This document shows positions 16,553 through 24,387 of a stretch of DNA of 51,971 nucleotides, piece after piece (within the stretch, counting starts at the first letter, position 1; every line of letters begins with the position of its first letter). The translations under genes and the position numbers were made by a program. Below the pieces are notes generated by a model. The model had not been told where the DNA came from. It made no database searches and saw only the letters and a list, made by a program, of their open reading frames with translations. Source of the stretch: Dyadobacter fermentans (GTDB lineage: Bacteria; Bacteroidota; Bacteroidia; Cytophagales; Spirosomataceae); NCBI RefSeq assembly GCF_019924045.1, contig NZ_JAHXBN010000038.1, positions 1-51,971 of the forward strand. The letters run 5' to 3'.

Positions 16553-16581
16553 TTGGATCCGGGCGAATCAAAGTATATTTG
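16553..16581 (+). promoter_or_regulatory. Candidate promoter TTG-N18-TATATTTG
   Basis: TTG (16553-16555) and TATATTTG (16574-16581) are separated by 18 bases, matching the Bacteroidota primary sigma consensus. The predicted start near 16588 leaves only a few bases before ATG 16597. This excludes the in-frame TTG at 16579, which lies within the -7 box. Confidence 0.65.
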
Positions 16582-16596
16582 AGAAAAAAACACACT

Positions 16597-17217
16597 ATGG
16601 CAGCACAGGCATTAGCAATTTCACAGTCGACCATGTACTCAGAAGAGGAATATCTCCGCCTTGAAAACGAGGCGTTAGAGCGAAGTGAATTTTTGCAGGG
16701 AATGCTCATCCCGAAAGAGGCAGAAGGGCCGGATCACAATATAATCAAGGAGCATGTTATCGGGGAGCTCGGAATGATTTTCAAAAAAAGCAGAGTCTGC
16801 AAAAGCTGTTCAAGTACGCAACGTGTTTCTGTGCCTTCCATTTCCTCGTATTTTTATCCTGATATTTTGGTTGTTTGCGGCCCGAATAAATACGGAGTGC
16901 TGGATTGCAACAGCATTATTAATCCATCAGTAATCATCGAAATACTCTCCCCGTCAACCTGCGAGTACGACCGCGACGAAAAGTTCAAATTGTACCGAGA
17001 CATTGAAACCTTGCAGGAATACGTGACGATTGATTCCCGGAAGGCCAACGCGCAGGTATTCCGCCGGATGGCCAATAATCAATGGGTACTCGCCGATGAC
17101 GCATTCTCTCTTGCCGAATCAATTACTATTCAAACAATAGGCGCTACGCTGCAAATGGCCGACCTTTACGACGGCACTGAGAATGTAAGCAGCCTCTTGG
17201 CCCCGCCCGAAGAGTAA
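16597..17217 (+). CDS. Uma2 family PD-(D/E)XK-fold protein
   Basis: The 206-residue protein matches Uma2 (formerly DUF820). It has an opening helix MYSEEEYLRLENE, the LQGMLIP strand, HNIIKEHVIGEL, the catalytic-type FYPDILVV followed by VIIEILSPSTCEYDRDEKFKLYRDI, and a final strand region. The Asp of PDI and the Glu of IEIL are the expected nuclease-fold residues. The family is abundant in Cyanobacteria and Bacteroidota and its biological role is unproven. The start ATG 16597 is chosen from the promoter at 16553-16581. A second, diverged Uma2-like gene lies at 23610-24233. Confidence 0.85.
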   Translation: MAAQALAISQSTMYSEEEYLRLENEALERSEFLQGMLIPKEAEGPDHNIIKEHVIGELGMIFKKSRVCKSCSSTQRVSVPSISSYFYPDILVVCGPNKYGVLDCNSIINPSVIIEILSPSTCEYDRDEKFKLYRDIETLQEYVTIDSRKANAQVFRRMANNQWVLADDAFSLAESITIQTIGATLQMADLYDGTENVSSLLAPPEE

Positions 17218-17223
17218 TTTTCC

Positions 17224-17231
17224 TATATTTG
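17224..17231 (+). promoter_or_regulatory. Candidate -7 box TATATTTG before exbB
   Basis: A perfect TAnnTTTG box lies immediately after the Uma2 stop; the nearest upstream TTG (17197) is at 24 bases, longer than usual. If used, the exbB leader would be about 100 bases. Confidence 0.4.
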
Positions 17232-17337
17232 CCCTTTAAACAATAAGGGGCTTTTTGCTCCGTTTAAGATCAAAATCGTTTTTGAATAGAATCGACCTCT
17301 GTTTCATTCGCTTAACCATTCACTTTTTATTTCTGAT

Positions 17338-18018
17338 ATGATGCTTCTGCAAGCACTTACTGACTCTACTGCGGCCGCACCCGTCGCTGAGCAGGGCCTT
17401 TCTGTAATCGATTTGCTCGCCAAAGGGGGGTGGGTAATGTTGCCATTGGGATTGCTGTTCCTGGCAACGCTGTTTCTCATTATCGAACGTTTCCTGGGTA
17501 TCGGCGCCAATGGTAAGATCGAGCCCCAATTTGTTGATAATGTGAAGGATTTTATTCAGCAGGGAAATTTGAAATCGGCTGAGTCGCTTTGCAGAAACCA
17601 GCGTAATGCCGCCGGCCGGATTCTCGAAAGAGCGATAGGCCGCATTGGTTACCCGATCAAAGACATTGAAACTACCATTGAAAACGCCAGCCAGATCGAG
17701 ATTCAGCGCATGGAAGGGAACCTGCCTTACCTGGGGGTGATCGCGGGTATCGCGCCGATGCTCGGGTTCGTGGGTACGATTTCCGGTATCATCCGTATTT
17801 TCTACGATATTTCAATTTCCAACGACTTTAATATCAGCACCATCGCCGGTGGTATGTACGAAAAAATGATCACTTCCGGTTCCGGTCTGATCATTGGTTT
17901 GATCGCTTACGCCGGTTACCACTTGCTGAACATGAAAATCGACCGTTTTGCATTGCGCCTGCAAATGGCCGCTTCCGATTTTCTGGACGTGCTTTCAAAG
18001 CCTGTTGCTGCAAAATAG
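17338..18018 (+). CDS. exbB: MotA/TolQ/ExbB proton channel family protein
   Basis: The 226-residue protein has three membrane segments: about residues 33-52 (GWVMLPLGLLFLATLFLIIE), 126-148 (LPYLGVIAGIAPMLGFVGTISGII) and 171-195 (ITSGSGLIIGLIAYAGYH). The ExbB/TolQ signature is the small-residue-rich second and third helices. With ExbD it forms the inner-membrane motor that uses proton flow to energise TonB-dependent outer-membrane transport. The ATG at 17338 is followed directly by a second ATG. exbD follows 54 bases downstream. The genes could serve the TonB receptor at 10349-12694, but such motors are usually shared. Confidence 0.92.
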   Translation: MMLLQALTDSTAAAPVAEQGLSVIDLLAKGGWVMLPLGLLFLATLFLIIERFLGIGANGKIEPQFVDNVKDFIQQGNLKSAESLCRNQRNAAGRILERAIGRIGYPIKDIETTIENASQIEIQRMEGNLPYLGVIAGIAPMLGFVGTISGIIRIFYDISISNDFNISTIAGGMYEKMITSGSGLIIGLIAYAGYHLLNMKIDRFALRLQMAASDFLDVLSKPVAAK

Positions 18019-18072
18019 ATATTCAAGAATCCGGCAGATTGGCGGATTTGACAACCCATTACATTTTCCAAT

Positions 18073-18465
18073 ATGAAAATACGTCGGAAGAGCCGGTTTG
18101 CCCCGGAGGTGTTCACGCACTCGCTCAACGATATTATGTTCTTTCTGCTATTGTTCTTTTTGATCATCTCGACGATGTCCAATCCGAACGTGATCAAGTT
18201 GATGCTACCCAAAGCGTCGGCGACGCAGCAGATGTATAAAAAGCAGATTACGCTTTCAGTGGACGAGCATAAGGCTTATTTTATTGATAAAGAGCCGGTT
18301 CCTTTTGATAATCTGGAAACACAATTGCAAAGTATTTTTGCCGGTGTGGAAGAACGGACGGTAGTTCTGCGGGTAGATAAGAACCTCGCTGTGCAGGACT
18401 TGGTGGATGTGCTCGAAATAGGTGCCAAGAACGATATCAAAATGGTGATGGCTACGGCTAAATAG
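18073..18465 (+). CDS. exbD: ExbD/TolR family biopolymer transport protein
   Basis: The 130-residue protein has one N-terminal helix near residues 19-38 (NDIMFFLLLFFLIISTM), with the membrane-embedded aspartate expected in ExbD/TolR (D20, in NDIMF). The periplasmic domain contains the typical ITLSVDEHKAYFIDKEPV and VLRVDKNLAVQDLVDVLEI segments. It works with ExbB in energising TonB. It ends 38 bases before a strong hairpin terminator. No tonB gene is seen next to it. Confidence 0.92.
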   Translation: MKIRRKSRFAPEVFTHSLNDIMFFLLLFFLIISTMSNPNVIKLMLPKASATQQMYKKQITLSVDEHKAYFIDKEPVPFDNLETQLQSIFAGVEERTVVLRVDKNLAVQDLVDVLEIGAKNDIKMVMATAK

Positions 18466-18502
18466 ATTTTTGAGAAGAAGGAAGAGGGAGAAAGGAGAAT
18501 GG

Positions 18503-18540
18503 AAAGGGCTTGGAGATTTGATCTTCAAGCCCTTTTGCTT
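18503..18540 (+). terminator. Intrinsic terminator after exbD
   Basis: A 15-base-pair stem joins AAAGGGCTTGGAGAT (18503-18517) with ATCTTCAAGCCCTTT (18521-18535; one G-U pair) around a TTG loop. The run CCTTTTGCTTTTT follows. It separates exbD from the convergent oxidoreductase gene ending at 18542. Confidence 0.9.
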
Positions 18541-18541
18541 T

Positions 18542-19570
18542 TTATTGATTGGCCGCACTTTGGTAGATCTGCTCCACGATGGATTGCAGGATAGCACCTT
18601 GCTCTCCATCGCAAATATTGGCAGATTTGCCGTCGCAAAGATCCATGAATGCGGTTGTGTTCTGCAATTGAGCGTCGATATCACTTAAAAACGGGAAGCG
18701 GATATCAGCCAGTTCCCCTGCGATTTCGGTGTGTACCGATAGCGGGAATAATTTGGCACCGCCTTTTGTGCCGAAAACTTCCAGATTGATCGTTTCCTCC
18801 TGCTCCATGTTCAGGGCAAACGAGGTAGATAGTGCGATGCTGACATTTCCCGGAAACGACAGGTGTGCAAAACAGGCATCTTCGACTTCGAATGTGGCCG
18901 GGTTCCAGGCTCCTTTCAGCCCTTTTCCACCGCTTTTGCCAATGAAATCGTACGTATTAGCCGCAATGTGGGTGGGATGCTGGTAACCTGTCAGGCCCAG
19001 GGCCAAATCGAGGATATGTACACCGAGGTCGATGAGCGCGCCGCCGCCCTGGATCGTTTTATTGGTGAAATTACCCCAGCCCGGAATACCCCGGCGACGG
19101 AGGTAGTTGGCCTTGATGTGGTAAATGTCGCCCAGGTGGCCGAGTGCATGATAGTTTCTCAGGGTCGTATATTCCGGCGCATGGCGGCGCTGGAAGTTGT
19201 AAGCCAGGGTCAATCCCTTCTTTTGGGCCAGATCGGCCATTTCGCGGGCTTCGCTGGCATGCATAGCCGGCGGCTTCTCGCAAAATACATGACAGCCGTT
19301 TTCAAGCGCCTGCATGGTGAAGGGGTAATGCAGGTTATTGGCCGTGCAGTTGATCACGATGTCCGGCTTCCCTTCGCTGCGGTACATTTCGTCGGGGCTG
19401 TCGTACGCAAACGGCACACCATGCTTGTCGGCGAGGGCCTGGGCCTTATGAATGTCGCGGCTGCATATGGATACGGCCTTCACGCGATCGGATAGTTTCG
19501 CTAATGCCGGAAGGTGGTTCTGGTCGGCAATATGCCCGCCGCCTATGATAGCGGCTTTCAGGATTGACAT
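18542..19570 (-). CDS. Gfo/Idh/MocA family oxidoreductase
   Basis: The 342-residue NAD(P)-dependent sugar or cyclitol dehydrogenase family member has an N-terminal Rossmann fold with GGGHIADQNHLPAL, the DIVINCTANNLHYPFTMQAL segment and the hallmark CEKPPAMH near residue 97. The catalytic-domain segment NYLRRRGIPGWG and GALIDLGVHILDLAL follow, supplying the usual lysine of EKP and the Asp/His pair. The substrate cannot be determined. It is monocistronic, convergent with exbD, and preceded by the end of the M56 operon. Confidence 0.93.
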   Translation of the reverse strand: MSILKAAIIGGGHIADQNHLPALAKLSDRVKAVSICSRDIHKAQALADKHGVPFAYDSPDEMYRSEGKPDIVINCTANNLHYPFTMQALENGCHVFCEKPPAMHASEAREMADLAQKKGLTLAYNFQRRHAPEYTTLRNYHALGHLGDIYHIKANYLRRRGIPGWGNFTNKTIQGGGALIDLGVHILDLALGLTGYQHPTHIAANTYDFIGKSGGKGLKGAWNPATFEVEDACFAHLSFPGNVSIALSTSFALNMEQEETINLEVFGTKGGAKLFPLSVHTEIAGELADIRFPFLSDIDAQLQNTTAFMDLCDGKSANICDGEQGAILQSIVEQIYQSAANQ

Positions 19571-19642
19571 GAATAGGAAGAATAGGTTAATTACTCTTCC
19601 AAATATCCGGATTTAAGATCAGAAAAAGGCCAAGCCCGCAAT

Positions 19643-21466
19643 TCAATCAAGCTTTTGATATTTCTTTGGCGCTTTCCTGATCATCAGATCGGCGTCGCTG
19701 TAATTGAAATAGCGGTATTTGTTCATCTGGTTTTGGGTTGTATCCTTCATGAATTGCATTCTTGGAATCGCGCTCCATGCACCTCCGTAAGCTACGTCGG
19801 TGAATTGCTTGAATACCGATAGATTCGAGGCCTTTGTGATAAATGCATCCACTTGATCTAGACTCGGTAGTGGCGTAATGCCTTTTTTATTGTAATTCAG
19901 GGCTCCCTGACGTTTATCCTGCTTTTCTTTGTCCAGTTTGAAATTGACTTCCAAAGTATATTCCATTTCAACGGGCTTGCCGTTTTGTGTTGCCGGGCTC
20001 CATTTCGGCATTTCGTTTACGACGCGCAATGCTTCCTTATCGATGCCGTAGCCAATGTTTTTCAGACTTTTAGCATTGCGGATGTCGCCATGTTTATCCA
20101 CAGTAAAAGACACCAGCGCAATCGCCTCTGCATTTATTTTACGAGCCGCTTCCGGGTATTGCAGGTTTTGAAGAAGGTATTGCATCAATGCTTCGTTACC
20201 ACCAGGAAATGAGGGTCGTTGCTCCGCTATTTTCATATAATCGCTGGCCGTTGAAGAAGTGGAAACAGTTGCAACAGTATCGGCATCGGTTATCGGTCGA
20301 CCGACAATTACCGGGCCTGTAATTTGGTTTACCGCCTTTTTGACGATCAGTCCAAGCTCCTGATTATTATCCGTGAGCTTAAATTCCTGTGTTTCATATG
20401 CAACGTGCGTGATAACGAGCCTGGAATTGGCCGGTACATTTTGCAGTTCAAACCGGCCATTGCGATCAGAGGTTGTACCACGGGTGGTTCCTGCAATAAT
20501 GATGGCTGCGTCCTCGATCGCTCCATCTGTCTCGCCGATAATGAGGCCTCTTACACGTATGGTCTTTTCAATCCCTCCTTTAAGCTGATCGATAGCCTGC
20601 AACGGCGACCGGGAAGCTGAGATGGCAACCGAGCATGCGACAGCCGGCAGGATCATCAAGTATTTAGCCAGTAGCCACTTCGAACTGCGTTTTTTGTAAA
20701 TCATCTGAATCCGGCGTTTTAGCAATGATGAATTGAAAAAATGATTGGCAATGGAAATACAAGGGCTGCGCATCGCATAGGCGACCAGGAATGAAGCATA
20801 ATCGTTCCGGTTTGGCACCGACTGATCTGCCAGGTATTCGTGGACGGTTTCTATCGAGCGCTTGTAAAGCCAGAGAACAGGGTTAATCCAGAAAGCTATT
20901 TTCAGTAGTTCGATCAGAAGGACATCCGCGGTATGCCATTGCCTGATATGTGCACATTCGTGCCGGATGATGGTGTCGGGGTTGTGGCGGTAGTCATGGG
21001 AACTCAGGAAAAGCCAGCGAAAGAATGAAAACGAACTCCCGTTCCGACTACCGGTGCTTTCGGGCAGCATTACCAAAGAATAGTTACCCATATCGATCCT
21101 TTCGCTTCGGCTGGCCATTTTGAAAAGTCGTAAAAGACTCGAAACAAATTTCCAGGCGAGGATCAATGCGACCCCTACATATAGTACGGATATCCAGCGC
21201 CATAGGTCAATGCCCGTTTCCGGTGTTTGGCGGGCGATTACGGACACGGAGATCGTAGCTTTTTGGTAAACAACCTCCGGCACGTAGAGGGTTGAGACCG
21301 GCTCTGCAAAATGGATAAAAGGCAATGCAAATGCGATCACTAACGTGCCCAGCAGGTAAAAGCGGTTCCAATAAAAGAAGGTATGCTTTCGAAGCAAAAG
21401 CCAATAGCAGGCGTAAAAAAGTAACCAGTATGCATTGACTTTTGCCAGATAGAGGAGTGTTTCCAT
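19643..21466 (-). CDS. BlaR1-type M56 metallopeptidase with TonB C-terminal domain (copy 1)
   Basis: The 607-residue membrane protein has four hydrophobic segments in the first 300 residues and the M56 zinc motif H169-E-C-A-H173, followed by VHEYLAD near 209-214, which supplies the third ligand. A carboxypeptidase-regulatory-like domain follows at about 300-385 (VRGLIIGETDGAIEDAAIIIAGT), then a TonB-C domain at about 415-515 (FPGGNEALMQYLLQNLQYP, SFTVDKHGDI), then about 90 residues of unknown type. M56 peptidases such as BlaR1 and MecR1 are sensors that lead to cleavage of BlaI-type repressors. It starts 24 bases after its paralogue, in the same operon. Confidence 0.9.
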   Translation of the reverse strand: METLLYLAKVNAYWLLFYACYWLLLRKHTFFYWNRFYLLGTLVIAFALPFIHFAEPVSTLYVPEVVYQKATISVSVIARQTPETGIDLWRWISVLYVGVALILAWKFVSSLLRLFKMASRSERIDMGNYSLVMLPESTGSRNGSSFSFFRWLFLSSHDYRHNPDTIIRHECAHIRQWHTADVLLIELLKIAFWINPVLWLYKRSIETVHEYLADQSVPNRNDYASFLVAYAMRSPCISIANHFFNSSLLKRRIQMIYKKRSSKWLLAKYLMILPAVACSVAISASRSPLQAIDQLKGGIEKTIRVRGLIIGETDGAIEDAAIIIAGTTRGTTSDRNGRFELQNVPANSRLVITHVAYETQEFKLTDNNQELGLIVKKAVNQITGPVIVGRPITDADTVATVSTSSTASDYMKIAEQRPSFPGGNEALMQYLLQNLQYPEAARKINAEAIALVSFTVDKHGDIRNAKSLKNIGYGIDKEALRVVNEMPKWSPATQNGKPVEMEYTLEVNFKLDKEKQDKRQGALNYNKKGITPLPSLDQVDAFITKASNLSVFKQFTDVAYGGAWSAIPRMQFMKDTTQNQMNKYRYFNYSDADLMIRKAPKKYQKLD

Positions 21467-21490
21467 GCGGGGCAGCGTTACTGAAGTTGG

Positions 21491-23065
21491 CTACTTGTTT
21501 TTGGAGTTGATCAAAATAACACCATTCGCGCCTTTGGAACCGTAAATTTTCGTCGCGGATTCTCCTTTCAGGACGTTAATGCTTGAAATCGTATTGGGGT
21601 CAATGCTTTTAAACACCAATGGATCCAGTTCTTCCCCATCGAGAATGTAAAGCGGCTGCGTTCCCGCCGTAAATGGGCCTGAGTTTCCGCGGATTGTAAC
21701 TTTGGCGCCCGGACCATCTTCTGTTTTAAGATCGCTCTGAGCCTCGAAAGTAACGGCTTGCAATATATTCTCATTCTTAATTTTTTGCGACACGGGCTTG
21801 AATCCGACGACCGTTATCTCTTTATCGGTGCTCGTATCCTCGCCTTCTTCTGCCAGCTGGAAGTTGATAGGGACCGTAAATTTCACGCTAACAGCCTTTC
21901 CGCTTTGCTTACCCGGAGTCCATTTAGGGAATTTGGAGATTACACGAACAGCCTCTTCGTCACAGCCGTAGCCGATGCCTTTCAGTACCGATACATCTTT
22001 GATATCTCCTTCTGATGTTACGATGAAGGAGACGAATACTCTTCCGTGTACATTGGCTCGCGAGGCTGATGAAGGGTATTTGATATTTCTGGCGAGGAAA
22101 TGGAACATCGCCTTGTTTCCACCCGGATATTCCGGCTGCTCCTCCACAACTGTGAAAATCCGTTCGTTATCGCCTGCTTTGGGCTCGGTCTTCACTACTT
22201 CATTTTCCTTTGAAACCTGACTCTCGCAGCCGGCGACGAAAAGTGCGCTGGTTCCGATCAGTGTCGCGGCCACCGCGTAGGTGCCCAGCATCCATTTGGA
22301 TGTGCGATTCTTATAAATCATCTGAATACGGTTTTTTAATTGAGATGGTTTGAAAAAGTGGTTGGTCAGTGACGCGACAGGCGCGTTAAGGGCATACGCG
22401 ACGAGAAACTGAGCGTAATATTCACGGTTCGGGGCTTGCGCATCGGCCAGGTACTCGTGAATTTCTTGCAGCGACCGCTTGTACAACAGCAGCACCGGAT
22501 TGAACCAAAAAATGGTCCTTATGATTTCGACCAGAAGAATATCGAGACTGTGCCGCTGTTCGGTGTGCACCATTTCATGCCGCAAAATGGCATCGAAATG
22601 ATTTTCATAGTCATTGCGGTTGATGACGATCCATTTCAGGAATGAAAAGGAGCCCACCTGGTTGGAGTCGATGAGGATCACTGTGCAATCTTCCAGCTCA
22701 ATGCGCTCGCCTGAACGCAGGTATTGCACGAGCTGGGCGATGTTCCTCGCCAGTTGCGTAGCGGCTACGGCCAGTCCGGCGATGTAGATCACTGTCAGGA
22801 TTTGCGTCCATGTCCAGGCTTCCGGCTTTTCCGGCGCGTTGGCAACCACCGAGAATGCCGATACATTCACTTCGTATAGCACGGGCAGTTCGGGGCCGGA
22901 GGCAGGGTAGATGATCTCGGGCAAGGCAAAAGCTATCAAAAGGGAGCCCAGCAGGTACCAGCGGTTCCATTGAAAGAACGTATGCTTGCGCAGCATGAGC
23001 CAGTAACAGAGGTACAGCAATACCCAGTAAAGGCTCACCTTGCCGATGTATATGAAATTTTCCAT
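21491..23065 (-). CDS. BlaR1-type M56 metallopeptidase with TonB-C and plug-like C-terminal domains (copy 2)
   Basis: The 524-residue paralogue of the next gene has the M56 motif H163-E-M-V-H167 and IHEYLAD near 202-208, with membrane segments at about 8-22, 37-52, 85-103 and 258-280. A TonB-C domain runs about 310-405 (YPGGNKAMFHFLARNIKYP). The last 90 residues resemble a TonB-receptor plug: VTIRGNSG, QPLYILDGEEL, SINVLKGESATKIYGSKGA and NGVILI. The soluble domains may bind a periplasmic partner or signal. It begins 14 bases after the BlaI-type gene, so repressor and both peptidases form one operon. Confidence 0.9.
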   Translation of the reverse strand: MENFIYIGKVSLYWVLLYLCYWLMLRKHTFFQWNRWYLLGSLLIAFALPEIIYPASGPELPVLYEVNVSAFSVVANAPEKPEAWTWTQILTVIYIAGLAVAATQLARNIAQLVQYLRSGERIELEDCTVILIDSNQVGSFSFLKWIVINRNDYENHFDAILRHEMVHTEQRHSLDILLVEIIRTIFWFNPVLLLYKRSLQEIHEYLADAQAPNREYYAQFLVAYALNAPVASLTNHFFKPSQLKNRIQMIYKNRTSKWMLGTYAVAATLIGTSALFVAGCESQVSKENEVVKTEPKAGDNERIFTVVEEQPEYPGGNKAMFHFLARNIKYPSSASRANVHGRVFVSFIVTSEGDIKDVSVLKGIGYGCDEEAVRVISKFPKWTPGKQSGKAVSVKFTVPINFQLAEEGEDTSTDKEITVVGFKPVSQKIKNENILQAVTFEAQSDLKTEDGPGAKVTIRGNSGPFTAGTQPLYILDGEELDPLVFKSIDPNTISSINVLKGESATKIYGSKGANGVILINSKNK

Positions 23066-23079
23066 GGCTAACAGACGGT

Positions 23080-23454
23080 TTACTGATCGTTTTTATGTTG
23101 GTTAATCAGCTTCATGATCTCGTCCAGGTCTTTGGTATTGAGATCATTATCCTTTACAAAAAAGGAAACCAGGTTGGGTAGCGAATTGTCGAAGTAATTG
23201 ACCATCAACTGCTTCATTTCGTGGCGTTTATACTCCTCTTCGGAAATGAGCGGATAGTATTCATGGGTTTTGCCGTAGGCATTGTAACCGACAATCTCTT
23301 TCTTTTCGAGGATGCGGATGATCGTCGATACGGTGTTGTAGGCCGGTTTGGGCTCCGGCATTTCGGCGAGGATGTCTTTTACAAATGCCTTTTTCAGCTG
23401 CCAGAGAATTCTCATGACCTCTTCCTCAGCCCTCGTCAGGTTACGGATTTCCAT
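23080..23454 (-). CDS. BlaI/MecI/CopY family transcriptional repressor
   Basis: The 124-residue winged-helix repressor has a DNA-binding domain at about residues 1-75 (LTRAEEEVMRILW, AYNTVSTIIRILEKKEIVGY, YYPLISEEEY) and a C-terminal dimerisation helix. The longer frame from TTG 23499 is rejected because that TTG is part of the TACATTTG -7 box; ATG 23454 gives the usual family length. BlaI proteins repress their own operon until an M56 sensor peptidase inactivates them. Two dyads overlap the promoter, so autoregulation is likely. Confidence 0.93.
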   Translation of the reverse strand: MEIRNLTRAEEEVMRILWQLKKAFVKDILAEMPEPKPAYNTVSTIIRILEKKEIVGYNAYGKTHEYYPLISEEEYKRHEMKQLMVNYFDNSLPNLVSFFVKDNDLNTKDLDEIMKLINQHKNDQ

Positions 23455-23496
23455 AATGCTTCTTTCTTTAAAATGGGTTATAAGTAATGGGTAATT

Positions 23497-23525
23497 CAAA
23501 TGTATTACTATTTTGTTAGTTTCAA
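23497..23525 (-). promoter_or_regulatory. Promoter of the blaI-type operon (TTG-N18-TACATTTG)
   Basis: On the minus strand TTG (23525-23523) and TACATTTG (23504-23497) are 18 bases apart. The RNA start is expected near 23490, about 36 bases before ATG 23454. A candidate operator half lies between the two boxes. Confidence 0.65.
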
Positions 23526-23540
23526 AACTATTTTATTAGT
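23507..23540 (-). promoter_or_regulatory. Candidate tandem operator for the BlaI-type repressor
   Basis: Two near-identical 14-base dyads, ACTAACAAAATAGT (23520-23507) and ACTAATAAAATAGT (23540-23527), each show the inverted ACTA-N6-TAGT pattern. They are repeated at a 20-base interval, about two helical turns. The first sits between the -33 and -7 boxes and the second just upstream of -33. This placement fits dimer binding by the downstream repressor. Binding itself is inferred. Confidence 0.6.
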
Positions 23541-23544
23541 TATT

Positions 23545-23582
23545 GTGAAAAAATAAAAACCGCCACTGTAAAATGTGACGGT
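23545..23582 (-). terminator. Intrinsic terminator after the second Uma2 gene
   Basis: On the minus strand ACCGTCAC pairs with GTGGCGGT (23582-23575 with 23566-23559; one G-U) around an 8-base loop. A T-rich run TTTTTATTTTTT follows. The gene ends at 23610. Confidence 0.7.
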
Positions 23583-23609
23583 ATTGCTTGATTATCAGTG
23601 GTTTAATTT

Positions 23610-24233
23610 CTATGCAAATCTAAACCCTCTACTCCGAAGATGCTGGCCTACGTTGCATAGCGCATTTGGCATTAGCAAAACTTCATGATTCCAGTCAAAG
23701 GTGGTCCAGTTACCAGGTGTGGCGATCATCACTTTCTTTGTTTTCGTGAAGAACCAAATCACTTTTCCTACTCCAAATTCGAGCAGCTTCATTGTCTTCA
23801 ACGTCACATATTCACTTTCGGTGGCATCGTTCAGTTCCACACGCGTGTCCACTTCAATGCACACTGCTGGGGGAACCTGTGCATAATTTAGATTGATTTG
23901 GTCTATGGTGAGAATATCGCAATCAAAAACCATAATATCCGAAGCGAGATTATTTCTTCTATTAATATGGAGGCCGGGCTCGTTGGTGGCAATCAGATAC
24001 TTACTTTCGTCGACTGAACGAAAAAGGATGCGAACCAGATAAGTAATGATAAATGTCTGTAACGTACAGCAACCCATAATGCCATCTTCATTCATATTGC
24101 CCGCGAGCACTTCCTGGTAGCCTTTATAGTAGTAAGGCTTTCCATCAATGATCTCGCGGATCAATGAGTTAGGAATGCTTTCTTCAAGGGCATTTTCAGG
24201 GATGTCTCGGCCTGGTGTAGGTGAAGCAATCAT
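23610..24233 (-). CDS. Uma2-like PD-(D/E)XK-fold protein (second copy)
   Basis: The 207-residue protein has Uma2-like features: IPNSLIREIIDGKPYYYKGY with the DG turn, the LHINRRNNLASDIMVFD strand carrying the candidate metal-binding Asp, PPAVCIEVDTRVEL with the Glu, then the helix TLKTMKLLEFGVGKVIWFF with a Lys. It differs strongly from the copy at 16597-17217. Function is unknown. It is monocistronic with its own terminator. Upstream, TAAATTTTG at about 24270 is close to but not a match for the -7 consensus. Confidence 0.75.
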   Translation of the reverse strand: MIASPTPGRDIPENALEESIPNSLIREIIDGKPYYYKGYQEVLAGNMNEDGIMGCCTLQTFIITYLVRILFRSVDESKYLIATNEPGLHINRRNNLASDIMVFDCDILTIDQINLNYAQVPPAVCIEVDTRVELNDATESEYVTLKTMKLLEFGVGKVIWFFTKTKKVMIATPGNWTTFDWNHEVLLMPNALCNVGQHLRSRGFRFA

Positions 24234-24327
24234 GGTCTGATCGTTTAGCTCATAATCGAATATACAAAATTTATCTCCTGATTTTCAGCTCAATGTGCAA
24301 GATAACACGCTCGATGAGCAACCGGCA

Positions 24328-24368
24328 GAAAAAATGAAGGGCGACGGAATGTGATTCCGCCGCCCTTC
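24328..24368 (-). terminator. Intrinsic terminator after pyk
   Basis: A 15-base stem (24336-24350 with 24354-24368, one mismatch; GAAGGGCG...CGCCCTTC) has a GTG loop and a T-run on the minus strand. It lies 20 bases after the pyruvate kinase stop. Confidence 0.85.
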
Positions 24369-24387
24369 TAATAGATATACGTAATGC

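Noticed and set aside
18039..18239. Plus-strand 66-codon frame overlapping the start of exbD
   Set aside because: It is a shifted reading of exbD; the ExbD frame has the clear membrane helix and periplasmic domain.
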